Shown in pieces: positions 1 to 8,847 of a stretch of DNA of 16,527 nucleotides. The translations under genes and the position numbers were made by a program. Under the pieces are notes generated by a model. That model searched no databases, was not told the origin of the DNA, and worked only from the letters and a program-made list of their open reading frames with translations. The DNA is from Aurantibacter sp034110465 (GTDB lineage Bacteria > Bacteroidota > Bacteroidia > Flavobacteriales > Flavobacteriaceae), in the NCBI GenBank assembly GCA_034110465.1, contig JAWUZD010000018.1:1-16527 (forward strand). The letters run 5' to 3'. Numbering within the stretch: the first letter of the stretch is position 1; every line of letters begins with the position of its first letter.

Positions 1-2862
1 AAAACAACCTGTTGCGTCATTCTCTGCTCTTACATAAATAGTTTGTGCATTAACCACATTTTCATAGTTGGTTGGTAATGCCGATACGTTAGCATCTGCA
101 TCTGACTGACTAAAGTGATAACTTAAACTAATTCCATTTTGTCCTGCTAATATTTCTGCATTTGCTAAACTTAAATCAAACTCTTCTATTTGATCACCTG
201 GATTAGTATAATCACATAAATCTAACTCACTTGGTTGAACCAATACAGGTAATGGGTTTACTATAATATTCATTGCGACAACACTATAACAACCATCGCC
301 TGTTGCTGTAACTGTTGGATTATCTTCTACGCGTACCCATACAATATGATTGTTTGCTACAACATTTGTATAAGCGGTTGATGGTGCAATTGCACTGGTT
401 GCTGTATTTGCATTTGCTTCAGTCTCGTAATACGTAATAGCATAATCTGATCCTGGTAATCCGTTTAATATTAATCCTTCATTTACCGTTAAATCTATTA
501 CTGTAACGCCATCAGCTGTGGCATCATCACAAATCTCTAAATCTGTCGGTACATCTAATATCTGTGGGGTTGGATAAACGATTAATTGTAACTCTACAAA
601 ACTTGCGCAGTCGGTTGTTATGGTAGTGCTTTCTACTCTAACATATATCGTTTGATTATCCATATCTATATTTAAATATGGATTGGTCGTATCTATTGCG
701 CTTACATTATTATCTGCATTTGCTTGTGTTTCGTGATAGGTTACTATTAATCCTGCTACGCCTCCTGTAATTTGTGATGCTGTAGTTTGTAAATCAAACT
801 CTCCAAAGCCATCTGCATCTGGATCACAATACTCTAATGCTAATGGAACATTTGCTACTGGTGCTTGTTCTACTACTAATTCTAAATTTTCTACACTAAA
901 ACAACCTGTATTAATATCTTCTACTCTTGAGAATATAGTTTGTGGATTACTTATGTTTGTATAAGGTATCCCTAATGGATTTACCTCATTTTCTGCATCA
1001 AATAATGTTAAATAATAGGTTACAGCATAATCTGTATTACCGCCTGTAATTTCTGTATTCTTGACGTTTAAATCGATACTAGTGAATCCATCTGGAACCG
1101 TATCATCACAAACTTCTAATGAAGTTGGTGATACTGATACTGGATTAGGATTAAAGTTTACTGTAAAATTTATTGTAGTTATAAAACATCCTGTTACATT
1201 ATTAGTAACCCTAACAAAGAAGTCTTGACTATCGGAACTCGTTGTAAATGGATTACCAAGTGCATTAGAATTTGCATCTGCATCTGATTGATTTTCAAAA
1301 TAATCTATTGAAAAATCTAAAGGATTTTGGGTTCCTAAAACATCAGAATCAAATTGACTTAAATCAACTACTGCTGCATTTGGAGTATCGCTACAAAGTG
1401 TAAGATTATTTACTACGTTATTTTGAGGTAAAGGATAAACTGTTAAATCTATAGAGCTTATTCCAAAGCAATCATTAGAATTTTCTACACGCACAAAAAT
1501 AGTTTGAAGAAAAGGAACTGTATTAGTGTAATTATTTGGAAGCTGATTTTGCTCTAATTGAGCATCAGTAGCTGTTGCGTAATAATCTACAGTTAAACCT
1601 GGAGGTAAACTTGCAAGTATTACTGCATCAGCTACACTTAAATCAAATTCTACAAAACCATCATAATCATCATCACATTCATCTAAATCGGCACCACTAA
1701 TATCTGTTGCTGTAACATCTAAAATAATCTCAGCATAATTAACACAACCAGTAGTATTGTTTTCAACTCTTATTGTTATTGTCTGAGGATTAACCGTATT
1801 AGTAAAAGGACTTGGAGCTAGAACATTAGCTTGAGCTTGAGCATCTGCTAAATTCAAGTAATGTTCAAATAAATAATCTCCCACAACTCCTGTTGTAATT
1901 ACGTTTTCGTTACCTTCATCTAAATTATATACCGTAAAACCATCTGGCACTCCATCTTCATCACATTGAACTAATGTTGCATTGATTAAAACCGGAATTG
2001 GATTAACAACGATATTAAAACTAGTAACCTGGCTACATAAAGTTACTGTATTTGTTAATAGAACAAAAATCTCTTGAGTATTTGCTGTTGTATTTGTGTA
2101 AACATTTGGATTTACTATAGGGTTTATATTGTTATTTGCATCAGTAATATCTTCAAAATATGCAACTTGAATATTAGGTTCTCCATTTATAATTGTAGCA
2201 TCTAAAGATGTTAAATCAAATTCTACAAAACCATTTGTGTTACTTCCATCTAAACCATTATCACATAACTCATAATCATCAATTGGACTTATAACAGGTA
2301 AAGCATTTACTGTTAAAGTAAAACTTGTAGTAGAAAAACAAGCTGATGTAATGTTATTCTCTACTCTAATAAATATTGTTTGAGGACTACTTGTGTTTTG
2401 GTATGGACTAACTAAAGCTCCTGCATCATTATCCGCATCTGCTTGCGATAAATGATAAGTAACCGTATAATCTGAAGCTGCTTGAGTTCCTAAAACTGTT
2501 GCTGTTTGAGATTCTAAGTTGAAAAATTCAAAACCATCACCTGGAGAATTATCATCACAAAGAATTAGATTAGTTACAGCATCCGCAGTTGTACCATTTA
2601 AACTTAGGGTAAAAGTATCAGTTACAAAACAATTTTGAGTTGACACATCTTCAACTCTGACATATATAATTTGTCCATCTGTACCGTTAAAAATTGCTGG
2701 ATTTGGGACTGGATTCACATCATTATCTGCATCTGCTTGACTGATGTGGTAGCTAACCGTGTATTCAGTTATAGATTGCGCACCTAAAGCTAATAGTGTA
2801 TTAACCGATAAATCAAAATTTTCTGTAGCATTTTGAGAACATTTTGTTAAATTATCTAATAC
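1..2862 (-). repeat. Tandem array of at least ten ~97-residue Cys-paired protein repeats
   Basis: Within the giant protein each unit starts with an LxxCDD-like motif, continues with GF.EFDL, then a core like VTYHLSQADADN, an NPYTNT-like turn, QTIFVRVEN, and closes with TGCF and a beta strand ending near NPLPV. The first cysteine of the ten units is at residues 580, 674, 772, 872, 968, 1062, 1157, 1251, 1350 and 1455, giving spacings of 94, 98, 100, 96, 94, 95, 94, 99 and 105. Each unit has a second cysteine ~70-80 residues later, so an intra-repeat disulfide is likely (inference). The tenth unit is cut by the window edge just after its second cysteine. Similarity is mainly at protein level; the best conserved DNA stretch encodes the SQADADN core. 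Confidence 0.9.
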
Positions 2863-4578
2863 TCCAACTGTTGCTGGAGTTACAAACTCTACAACAACTT
2901 CATCATTAGCGATACAAGTAGCATCAAAAACAACATCTACAGAGTAAATTCCTGCAGTAGACACATCTATAGTTGAACTTACTTCTCCAGTTATTTCTAC
3001 TCCATTAAAATACCAAACATGTGGCACTGTAGGATCTGCTTGTGTATCTAGAGTTAATGGATTTCCTAAACAAGTAGAATTTCCAGCAGCAATAGTGATA
3101 TCATCTCCTAAATCTCCTCCTAGATTAAAACTTCCTCCTTCTAAAAAGATTGCCGAATCCCAAGCTGAATCTCCTTGATCAGCAACGACTAACTTTATCT
3201 CGTAAGTTGTTCCTGCAACTACATTAGCTGACGCAGTTAAAACCTTAGTCCTACCATTATAATTTGTTTGTCCTACTGTATAACCTTCAAAAAAAGCAGG
3301 GTTTGATAAACATCCAGGAGCATTATTTATATTTAATACACTAACAGGTGTTCCGTCAGGCAACACTGCCAAGTTCTGATAAACTGGAGTTCCAACTTCA
3401 CGTAACAAGAACGCAAAACTATCTGCAAATGTGCATTCTGTACCTCCATCATACTCCTCTGATGCCATTAAATAACGAAAACTAATTGTATCTCCTGTTG
3501 GTACAAAATCAAATTTTACAAAAGTTGCATCATTTGTTCCCGTCTGACCCAAAGCTGTTTCCAAATCATTATCACCAGCTTGACCATTTCCAACATCATT
3601 TCTATTTAACCTAACAGTATTACCTGCTAGACTAGCATTACCTGTTGTTAAAATTATTCCTCTTTCAAAAGGAAAGCCTTGAGCTCCGCCTTGAGTGAAA
3701 TACCCATAACTTTTTGTAGCAAGATCAGCTGGTTGACCAAAAACTTGTGAACTAAAATTACTAACACCAGAACAACCTCCGGAAACTAAAACCTGATCAA
3801 TTAATTCTTCAATAGAAAAACTAGACTCAGGAAAAGCGGCACTATTTGAGGTGATAACTGCCTCTAAAACTAAGACTTCAATCTGAATACTCTCAGAACA
3901 TCCTAAAGGGTTATCATCCGAAACCGTATATGTCACTGTAAATGAGCCAGCTGTTGGATAAGTAAAACTAGCATTTTGAGTTGTTGCGTCTGTACCTGTA
4001 CCAAAATTCCAATTATAATTAGCATTAGCAGCTGAATCTGAAAATATAGCACTTCCAAAAAAATCGACATTTACACCAACAGGAACCTCAACAACTCCTG
4101 ATGCTTGAGCTACTGGATTAGTACTATCTATTGAAGGTGTTATTGTTTGACAAGGAGCTACACATTGAATATCCGCAGTCCAACCAACTGTATTTCCCGT
4201 AGCATCACTAATAAAATTTATTGTAAGACAACCACTAACGTTACCTGCTGAAGCTATAACTAAACCAGGAGAGTTTGTAGGACCACCAGAATAAGTCCCT
4301 AAAACTGGAGAAGCAGAAGAATCACCATCATAAATAATCATAATATCTGCATTAGCTTGCGTACTAAAGCTTGTAAAATCTAAAGACATAACTGTTCCAG
4401 CAGCATCTGGACAAATCGTTATTGTAAAGTTCTCATTATCTGAATAATTACCAGTAGAACCAGAGTCAGAAAAGACACCAGCACATTGGTTAAATGTACC
4501 ATTCTGCATAGAAAAATCTTGAGAATACATTAGCAATGAGCTAAATACCAAAAAACAAATAAGTATTTTTTTTTTCAT
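1..4578 (-). CDS. Giant secreted multidomain repeat protein (CUB-like, PKD-like, choice-of-anchor L, Cys-paired repeats), 3' end outside window
   Basis: The frame is open from the ATG at 4578 to base 1 (1526 codons, no stop), so the C-terminus lies outside the window. Residues 1-20 form a signal peptide (MKKKILICFLVFSSLLMYSQ). Residues ~30-140 resemble a CUB-like domain (Cys32, Cys56, Cys117, Cys139; acidic IIYDGD motif). Residues ~160-238 look PKD-like (NYNWNFGTG, then GSFTVTYTVSD). Residues ~255-482 match the choice-of-anchor L domain (SIEELIDQVLVSGG start, GIILTTGN, YLMASEEYDGG, ADQGDSAWDSAIFLEGGSF). Residues ~490-566 resemble an Ig/PKD-like segment, and from ~573 on there are tandem Cys-paired repeats. 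In Bacteroidota such proteins usually end in a T9SS type B / gliding-motility-associated C-terminal domain. That end is not visible here, so T9SS export and surface location are inferred. An adhesive or polymer-binding role is plausible but unproven. The gene is divergent from mscS. Confidence 0.93.
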   Translation of the reverse strand, partial: MKKKILICFLVFSSLLMYSQDFSMQNGTFNQCAGVFSDSGSTGNYSDNENFTITICPDAAGTVMSLDFTSFSTQANADIMIIYDGDSSASPVLGTYSGGPTNSPGLVIASAGNVSGCLTINFISDATGNTVGWTADIQCVAPCQTITPSIDSTNPVAQASGVVEVPVGVNVDFFGSAIFSDSAANANYNWNFGTGTDATTQNASFTYPTAGSFTVTYTVSDDNPLGCSESIQIEVLVLEAVITSNSAAFPESSFSIEELIDQVLVSGGCSGVSNFSSQVFGQPADLATKSYGYFTQGGAQGFPFERGIILTTGNASLAGNTVRLNRNDVGNGQAGDNDLETALGQTGTNDATFVKFDFVPTGDTISFRYLMASEEYDGGTECTFADSFAFLLREVGTPVYQNLAVLPDGTPVSVLNINNAPGCLSNPAFFEGYTVGQTNYNGRTKVLTASANVVAGTTYEIKLVVADQGDSAWDSAIFLEGGSFNLGGDLGDDITIAAGNSTCLGNPLTLDTQADPTVPHVWYFNGVEITGEVSSTIDVSTAGIYSVDVVFDATCIANDEVVVEFVTPATVGVLDNLTKCSQNATENFDLSVNTLLALGAQSITEYTVSYHISQADADNDVNPVPNPAIFNGTDGQIIYVRVEDVSTQNCFVTDTFTLSLNGTTADAVTNLILCDDNSPGDGFEFFNLESQTATVLGTQAASDYTVTYHLSQADADNDAGALVSPYQNTSSPQTIFIRVENNITSACFSTTSFTLTVNALPVISPIDDYELCDNGLDGSNTNGFVEFDLTSLDATIINGEPNIQVAYFEDITDANNNINPIVNPNVYTNTTANTQEIFVLLTNTVTLCSQVTSFNIVVNPIPVLINATLVQCDEDGVPDGFTVYNLDEGNENVITTGVVGDYLFEHYLNLADAQAQANVLAPSPFTNTVNPQTITIRVENNTTGCVNYAEIILDVTATDISGADLDECDDDYDGFVEFDLSVADAVILASLPPGLTVDYYATATDAQLEQNQLPNNYTNTVPFLQTIFVRVENSNDCFGISSIDLTVYPLPQNNVVNNLTLCSDTPNAAVVDLSQFDSDVLGTQNPLDFSIDYFENQSDADANSNALGNPFTTSSDSQDFFVRVTNNVTGCFITTINFTVNFNPNPVSVSPTSLEVCDDTVPDGFTSIDLNVKNTEITGGNTDYAVTYYLTLFDAENEVNPLGIPYTNISNPQTIFSRVEDINTGCFSVENLELVVEQAPVANVPLALEYCDPDADGFGEFDLQTTASQITGGVAGLIVTYHETQANADNNVSAIDTTNPYLNIDMDNQTIYVRVESTTITTDCASFVELQLIVYPTPQILDVPTDLEICDDATADGVTVIDLTVNEGLILNGLPGSDYAITYYETEANANTATSAIAPSTAYTNVVANNHIVWVRVEDNPTVTATGDGCYSVVAMNIIVNPLPVLVQPSELDLCDYTNPGDQIEEFDLSLANAEILAGQNGISLSYHFSQSDADANVSALPTNYENVVNAQTIYVRAENDATGCF

Positions 4579-4620
4579 AACAATAGTTTCAATATGAGTA
4601 ATAAAAAGTAGTTTTACCTA

Positions 4621-4628
4621 CAAATATA
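4621..4628 (-). promoter_or_regulatory. Candidate -7 box for the giant repeat-protein gene
   Basis: Read on the minus strand this is TATATTTG, matching the Bacteroidota -7 consensus TAnnTTTG. It lies 42 bases before the ATG at 4578, implying a leader of roughly 35 nucleotides. No good TTG-type -33 element is visible at the usual distance upstream, so only half of the promoter is supported. Confidence 0.4.
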
Positions 4629-4758
4629 AGTTTTTAAGTTGTAACGCCATACTAATTCGAAGAGCAGTTAACATAAATAATCGACCAAATACATTTTAAC
4701 ACCTCTACTCCTAAAAAATTTTAAAACAAGAACAAATTATTATATCAAACAAATTCAC

Positions 4759-4766
4759 TAATTTTG
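4759..4766 (+). promoter_or_regulatory. Candidate -7 box for mscS
   Basis: TAATTTTG matches TAnnTTTG and sits 30 bases upstream of the preferred ATG at 4797, giving a short leader. The last three bases are the TTG that would be the start of a longer reading frame, which argues against that upstream start. No convincing -33 TTG lies upstream. Confidence 0.4.
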
Positions 4767-4796
4767 ATACTTAATTATTATTACAAAATAAGTTTT

Positions 4797-5609
4797 ATGG
4801 AATTACAAAAATGGATTGACAAAGGTTACGAAGTTATTATAGATTTTGGGCCTAAAGTAATTGCTGCTTTTTTAATTTGGATTATTGGCTCTTGGATAAT
4901 AAAAAGCACATTGAAAGGAACCAACAAAATAATGGACAAAAAAGATTATGAAGTTAGTTTAAAAAAATTCTTACTTAATCTTCTGGGCTGGACTTTAAAA
5001 ATTTTACTAATCTTAGTGGTTTTAGGAACTTTAGGCATTGAGACAACTTCTTTTGCCGCTATTTTAGCTGCCGCAGGTTTAGCTATTGGGCTAGCACTAC
5101 AAGGTAGTTTGGGTAATTTTGCTGGCGGTGTTTTAATAATGGTTTTTAAACCTATTAAAATTGGAGATTTAATTGAAGCTCAAGGTGAAGTTGGTGTTGT
5201 AAAAGAAATTGAAATTTTCACTACTAAACTAACAGGATTATCTAATCGTGAAATTATTATACCTAATGGTGCTTTATCCAACGGAAATATTATTAATTTT
5301 TCTACAGAAGGCACTAGAAGAGTAGATTTAACTTTTGGTGTTGGTTACGATTCTGATATAAAGAAAACCAAAGACGTTTTAATGTCTGTACTTACTAATC
5401 ACCCAAAAGTATTAAAAGATCCAGCTCCAACAGTAAATGTTAGTGAACTAGCTGATAGCTCTGTTAATTTTGCTGTTAGACCTTGGTGTAAAACTGACGA
5501 TTATTGGACTGTATATTTTGATATTACAGAACAAACAAAAGAAGCGCTTGATGCAGCTGGAATTGAAATTCCTTATCCACATAGTGTTGAAATACAAAAA
5601 GAAGGATAA
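4797..5609 (+). CDS. mscS: Small-conductance mechanosensitive channel, MscS family
   Basis: This 270-residue inner-membrane channel should open under membrane tension to release solutes during hypo-osmotic shock. Hydrophobic segments lie near residues 17-36, 56-79 and 85-118. The third is the pore helix with the Gly/Ala pattern LAAAGLAIGLALQGSLGNFA, very close to E. coli MscS. The soluble beta and alpha/beta domains follow, with FKPIKIGD, IIIPNGALSNGNIINFS, GVGYDSDI and the C-terminal DAAGIEIPYPHS. Length is about that of E. coli MscS (286). The ATG at 4797 (MELQKWIDKG) was chosen over an in-frame TTG at 4764 because the TTG lies in the candidate -7 box. It is monocistronic and the only plus-strand gene here, divergent from the repeat-protein gene and ending at a clear terminator. 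Confidence 0.95.
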   Translation: MELQKWIDKGYEVIIDFGPKVIAAFLIWIIGSWIIKSTLKGTNKIMDKKDYEVSLKKFLLNLLGWTLKILLILVVLGTLGIETTSFAAILAAAGLAIGLALQGSLGNFAGGVLIMVFKPIKIGDLIEAQGEVGVVKEIEIFTTKLTGLSNREIIIPNGALSNGNIINFSTEGTRRVDLTFGVGYDSDIKKTKDVLMSVLTNHPKVLKDPAPTVNVSELADSSVNFAVRPWCKTDDYWTVYFDITEQTKEALDAAGIEIPYPHSVEIQKEG

Positions 5610-5632
5610 TCTACAAGCTTTTCTCAACAAAA

Positions 5633-5661
5633 AACACCTGGATTTAATATATCCAGGTGTT
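5633..5661. terminator. Bidirectional intrinsic terminator between mscS and tsaB
   Basis: A perfect 11-bp stem (AACACCTGGAT / ATCCAGGTGTT, 7-nt loop TTAATAT) is flanked by an A-run on its left and a T-run on its right. It therefore reads as a rho-independent terminator in both directions. It lies 23 bases past the mscS stop and 37 bases past the tsaB stop of the convergent minus-strand operon. Confidence 0.92.
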
Positions 5662-5698
5662 TTTTATTATATTTTTTTATAGAAGAATTAAATTACTT

Positions 5699-6376
5699 TT
5701 AAACTTTAGGCTTCGGTTTTAAAGCCACAAAATCTTTTAAATAGTAAGGTTCAAAATAAGCTACATCTTCAAATGTTTTATTCTTAAACTTAGCAAATGC
5801 TAATCCACTCATTTGGTCTGCAGATGGCAATTTACCCTCAATAAAAACAGCATTTTTAGAATTTAATAATAGCTTTGTCTTTTCTACACCATTTCCTATA
5901 AAAGTTACTTTTTGATTTTGCAATTCATTTTTAAATGAATTTTCATCTAAAACTTGTGCTTCAATAACTCTAACAGGATTATATGATTCTGAAAATATAG
6001 CTGAATATACTTCCATACGTCTTGCATCTAACATAGGAACAATTAAACCTGAATCAGTTTTAACCTGATACGCTAACGATTCTAAGGTAGAAATTGAAAT
6101 TAATGGAATATCTAATGCATAACACAAACCTTTTGCGGCCGAAACACCAATTCGCAAACCTGTATAAGATCCAGGACCTTTACTAACCGCAATAGCACTT
6201 AAGTTGGATTTAGAAACATTTGAATCCTTTAAAACACTTTCTATATATCTATGAAGTTTTTCTGCGTGAGAATAACCATTTCCATAATCTTCTTTTAACA
6301 GCAAAGTCTCACCATTTTTAGATAGCGAGACTGAGCAATTTGTTGTAGTTGTCTCTATACTTAAGATGTATGCCAA
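5699..6376 (-). CDS. tsaB: tRNA N6-threonylcarbamoyladenosine biosynthesis protein TsaB
   Basis: TsaB is the non-catalytic partner of TsaD in the cytoplasmic complex (with TsaE) that transfers threonylcarbamoyl to A37 of ANN-decoding tRNAs. The 225-residue protein has the family's N-terminal ILSIETTTTNCSVSL strand, the signature KGPGSYTGLRIGVSAAKGL (residues 66-84) and the C-terminal FEPYYLKDF motif. Length is normal. The start codon appears to be TTG at 6376: no in-frame ATG lies upstream before the stop, and the encoded LAYILSIE matches where family members begin. The start lies 4 bases after the tolC-like stop codon, so it is the last gene of the efflux operon, probably translated by coupling. 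An ATT immediately before the TTG is a less likely start. Confidence 0.95.
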   Translation of the reverse strand: MAYILSIETTTTNCSVSLSKNGETLLLKEDYGNGYSHAEKLHRYIESVLKDSNVSKSNLSAIAVSKGPGSYTGLRIGVSAAKGLCYALDIPLISISTLESLAYQVKTDSGLIVPMLDARRMEVYSAIFSESYNPVRVIEAQVLDENSFKNELQNQKVTFIGNGVEKTKLLLNSKNAVFIEGKLPSADQMSGLAFAKFKNKTFEDVAYFEPYYLKDFVALKPKPKV

Positions 6377-6380
6377 AATA

Positions 6381-7703
6381 TTATTGCGTTATAGGTTTAC
6401 CAAGGTAGAAATCTAACACTTTTGTTTTAAATACAAAATCATATTTTGCGTTAATAGATGCGGTCTGTGCATTTACAAATCTTATTCGGGTTTGTTCTAA
6501 ATCAAAAACATTAAAAGCACCTAAACTATATCTATCCTGTGCATTTTGCAGGGCTAATTCTTGTGCTAAAAGTGCTTTTTTAGAAGCTTCAAAAGCTCTA
6601 TAAGATGCTTTTGCATCTGTAAAAGCTCTTTGAATATTAGCTTCTAAACTTAATTTAGCTTGGTCTAAGTTAAGTTTAGCATTTTCTTCTTGTATTCTAG
6701 ACTTTGCAACACTAGTGCTATTTTGATATTGAGAAAAAACAGGCACACTCAATCTAAGCCCAAATCCATGCCCTTTATTATCGCTTATTTGAGTAAAAAA
6801 CGAATTTTCTAAATTAGTTAGGTTAGTATAGAATGCGTTTGAGCTATAATTATAACTTCCTGTTAACGATGGGTAATAACCTGATTTTGAAATCTCTGTT
6901 GAAAGCGCTGCATTTTCAATACCTTTTTCAGCTAATTTAACTTCATTTCTATTTTTGTAAGCATAGTCTAGGATTGGCTGAATATTGTCATACAAAACAC
7001 TAGAACTAGGTTGATTAACATCAATAATTTGAACATCAAAATTAGTTACAGGCAATTGTAATAATTGCGCCATAGATAATAATGATAAGTCATAATTATT
7101 TTTTGCAACCGTTACATTTTGCTCTTCCTGAAACACATTAGCTTCAGAATCTAATAGATTAGCTCTTGGTTGGACACCTGCATCTACCAATTCTTTAACT
7201 TGATCAAATTGTTTTTTTGAAAAACCTAACTGAATTTTCGATGCATCTAAATTTTCTTTATTAAATAAAATATTCAAATAAGCATTAACAACATTTAACG
7301 AAATATCATCTTGAATTCTAGCCAATTCTAATTGATTAATCTCATTACTTAACTTAGATTGCTTGTAGAGATTTAAAGTTCTAAAACCATTAAATATTGT
7401 TTGATTAATCCCCGCACCTAAACTAATGGTGTTTGATGTTCTATCTAGGAATTGTCCTGCAAATAATTGTTCAGTACCAATATTTAAGTTATAGTTAGAA
7501 CTAAAACCTAATGTTGGCAAAAATTGTCCTTTTGCAGCAATAACATCTTGTTCTCCAGATAATATCGCGTTTTGACTTTGCTTAACAGATATATTGTTTT
7601 TAAGCGCATAATCCACAGCTTCTTGCAAGCTCCATTGCTTGTTTTGTGCATAAAAAGACATACTAAAACACAACGCTAATCCTAATAAAATTCTATTCTT
7701 CAT
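6381..7703 (-). CDS. TolC-family outer-membrane efflux channel
   Basis: From the preferred ATG (7703) the product has 440 residues. It is expected to form the trimeric outer-membrane and periplasmic duct of a tripartite exporter. Residues 1-19 are a signal peptide (MKNRILLGLALCFSMSFYA). The mature part opens with the outer-membrane-factor hallmark WSLQEAVDYALKNN and has the internal duplication typical of the family: two Ala/Gln/Asn-rich helical hairpins (e.g. LDSEANVFQEEQNVTVAKNN, and near the end QNAQDRYSLGAFNVFDLEQT) alternating with beta segments. In-frame ATGs at 7706, 7709 and 7715 are alternative starts. All overlap the end of the adaptor gene; 7703 gives the cleanest signal peptide and an 11-bp overlap. 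Substrate unknown. Confidence 0.93.
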   Translation of the reverse strand: MKNRILLGLALCFSMSFYAQNKQWSLQEAVDYALKNNISVKQSQNAILSGEQDVIAAKGQFLPTLGFSSNYNLNIGTEQLFAGQFLDRTSNTISLGAGINQTIFNGFRTLNLYKQSKLSNEINQLELARIQDDISLNVVNAYLNILFNKENLDASKIQLGFSKKQFDQVKELVDAGVQPRANLLDSEANVFQEEQNVTVAKNNYDLSLLSMAQLLQLPVTNFDVQIIDVNQPSSSVLYDNIQPILDYAYKNRNEVKLAEKGIENAALSTEISKSGYYPSLTGSYNYSSNAFYTNLTNLENSFFTQISDNKGHGFGLRLSVPVFSQYQNSTSVAKSRIQEENAKLNLDQAKLSLEANIQRAFTDAKASYRAFEASKKALLAQELALQNAQDRYSLGAFNVFDLEQTRIRFVNAQTASINAKYDFVFKTKVLDFYLGKPITQ

Positions 7704-8808
7704 CATCATTATCATCTTTTGAAGCTTTATTCCAAACTTTAATTTTATCTTCTTCTTTTACACCTTCCGTAATTTCAACATTAATTCCATCTGAAAGCCC
7801 TAAAATCACATCTTTCTTTTCGAATTTCCCAGTGCTTATTTCTATTTCTACAAAAGGTTTTTCTGTGAAGCGATTAAATTGTAGTAAAGATTCTTTAATA
7901 ACCATTACGCTATCTTTTTGCTCTAATTCAATTTCGGCATTTGCACTGTATCCAGCTCTAATTTTGGTCGACTTATCAACTTCTACATCTGCTTTAATTG
8001 TAAACTGTACTGCGCCATTTACTTCGTTTCCTTTTGGAGCTACAAAGGTTAGTTTAGCAGGGAATTCTTTTTCATTTATAGCTCCAAGAATTACTTTAAT
8101 AGCTTTTCCTTCTTCTATTTTCCCCACTTCTGCTTCATCTACTTTTCCTTCAAAAATCATTTTCCCCATATCTGCAATAGTAGCGATGGTTGTTCCTGCA
8201 TTAAAACTATTAGATTCTACAACTTGGTCTCCTTCACGAACTGGAATTTCTAAAACAGTACCAGAAATTTGCGCCGTAATACTTGTATTTGCAGAACCAC
8301 CACCAGAAAGTGATCCTTTTTTAATAATTTGATAATTATTTTGAGCTTGTCTGTAAGATTCGTTAGATTGATTTAAAGACAATTCGCTATTTTCAAAATC
8401 TTGTTTAGAAATCACGCCTTTTTCGAATAAAGCTTTATTTCTATCGTATAATGTTTTAGCGTTATTATATGCCAATTTAGCCGAATTAATTTGACTACTT
8501 GCTCCTACTAAACTTTGCTCGTTAGGCACAACTCTAATTTTAGCAATTAAATCTCCTTTCTGAACAAGATCTCCTTCTTCAACAAAAATCTTATCTATAA
8601 TCCCACCTATTTGAGGCTTTAACTCGATCTCTTCTTCTGGATTTAACTTTCCTGTAGCAACAGTTTTTGTATTAATAGATGTAAAAAATGGTTGAGATGT
8701 TTTAAACTCCTCTACAGATTTTGAATTTGCGTTTTTAAAGTAAATTAAAACTGCAATTAAGGCCGCTGCTAGACCTATAATTAAAATGAATTTTAACGAT
8801 TTTTTCAT
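7693..8808 (-). CDS. Periplasmic adaptor (membrane fusion) protein, MacA/HlyD-like
   Basis: This 371-residue protein should link the inner-membrane ABC transporter to the TolC-like channel. An N-terminal membrane anchor spans ~7-24. The first half of a biotinyl-lipoyl-like domain follows (~60-92: IGGIIDKIFVEEGDLVQKGD), then a helical hairpin (~100-162, coiled-coil-like), the second lipoyl half (~176-212: ISGTVLEIPVREGDQVVES), a beta-barrel (~215-300) and a membrane-proximal domain. Domain order and length fit MacA-type adaptors. The C-terminus is strongly acidic (KDDNDDEE), and its GAT codons provide the overlapping start codons of the tolC-like gene. It lies 39 bases after the upstream permease gene in the same operon. 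Confidence 0.94.
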   Translation of the reverse strand: MKKSLKFILIIGLAAALIAVLIYFKNANSKSVEEFKTSQPFFTSINTKTVATGKLNPEEEIELKPQIGGIIDKIFVEEGDLVQKGDLIAKIRVVPNEQSLVGASSQINSAKLAYNNAKTLYDRNKALFEKGVISKQDFENSELSLNQSNESYRQAQNNYQIIKKGSLSGGGSANTSITAQISGTVLEIPVREGDQVVESNSFNAGTTIATIADMGKMIFEGKVDEAEVGKIEEGKAIKVILGAINEKEFPAKLTFVAPKGNEVNGAVQFTIKADVEVDKSTKIRAGYSANAEIELEQKDSVMVIKESLLQFNRFTEKPFVEIEISTGKFEKKDVILGLSDGINVEITEGVKEEDKIKVWNKASKDDNDDEE

Positions 8809-8847
8809 TATGTTTATTTTTGGTTGTTCTATTTATTTATTAATTAT

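Noticed and set aside
1..2862. Regularly spaced similar DNA words (e.g. around GCATCTGCTTG) suggesting a CRISPR or DNA repeat array
   Set aside because: The period is about 280-315 bases, the similarity follows codons in one open minus-strand frame, and the intervening sequence is coding; it is a protein-level repeat.
4764..4796. Upstream TTG start for mscS adding 11 residues
   Set aside because: The TTG forms part of a TAnnTTTG promoter box, the extra residues are not MscS-like, and the ATG at 4797 gives a normal family start.
7693..7715. Frameshifted fusion of adaptor and TolC-like genes
   Set aside because: The adaptor has a complete domain set and its own stop, and the TolC-like protein has its own signal peptide, so the overlap is a normal operon junction.
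7832..8332. 166-codon plus-strand open frame inside the adaptor gene
   Set aside because: It is a Ser/Phe/Ile-rich mirror of the adaptor's codons, with no recognisable motif and no promoter; the minus-strand gene explains the region fully.
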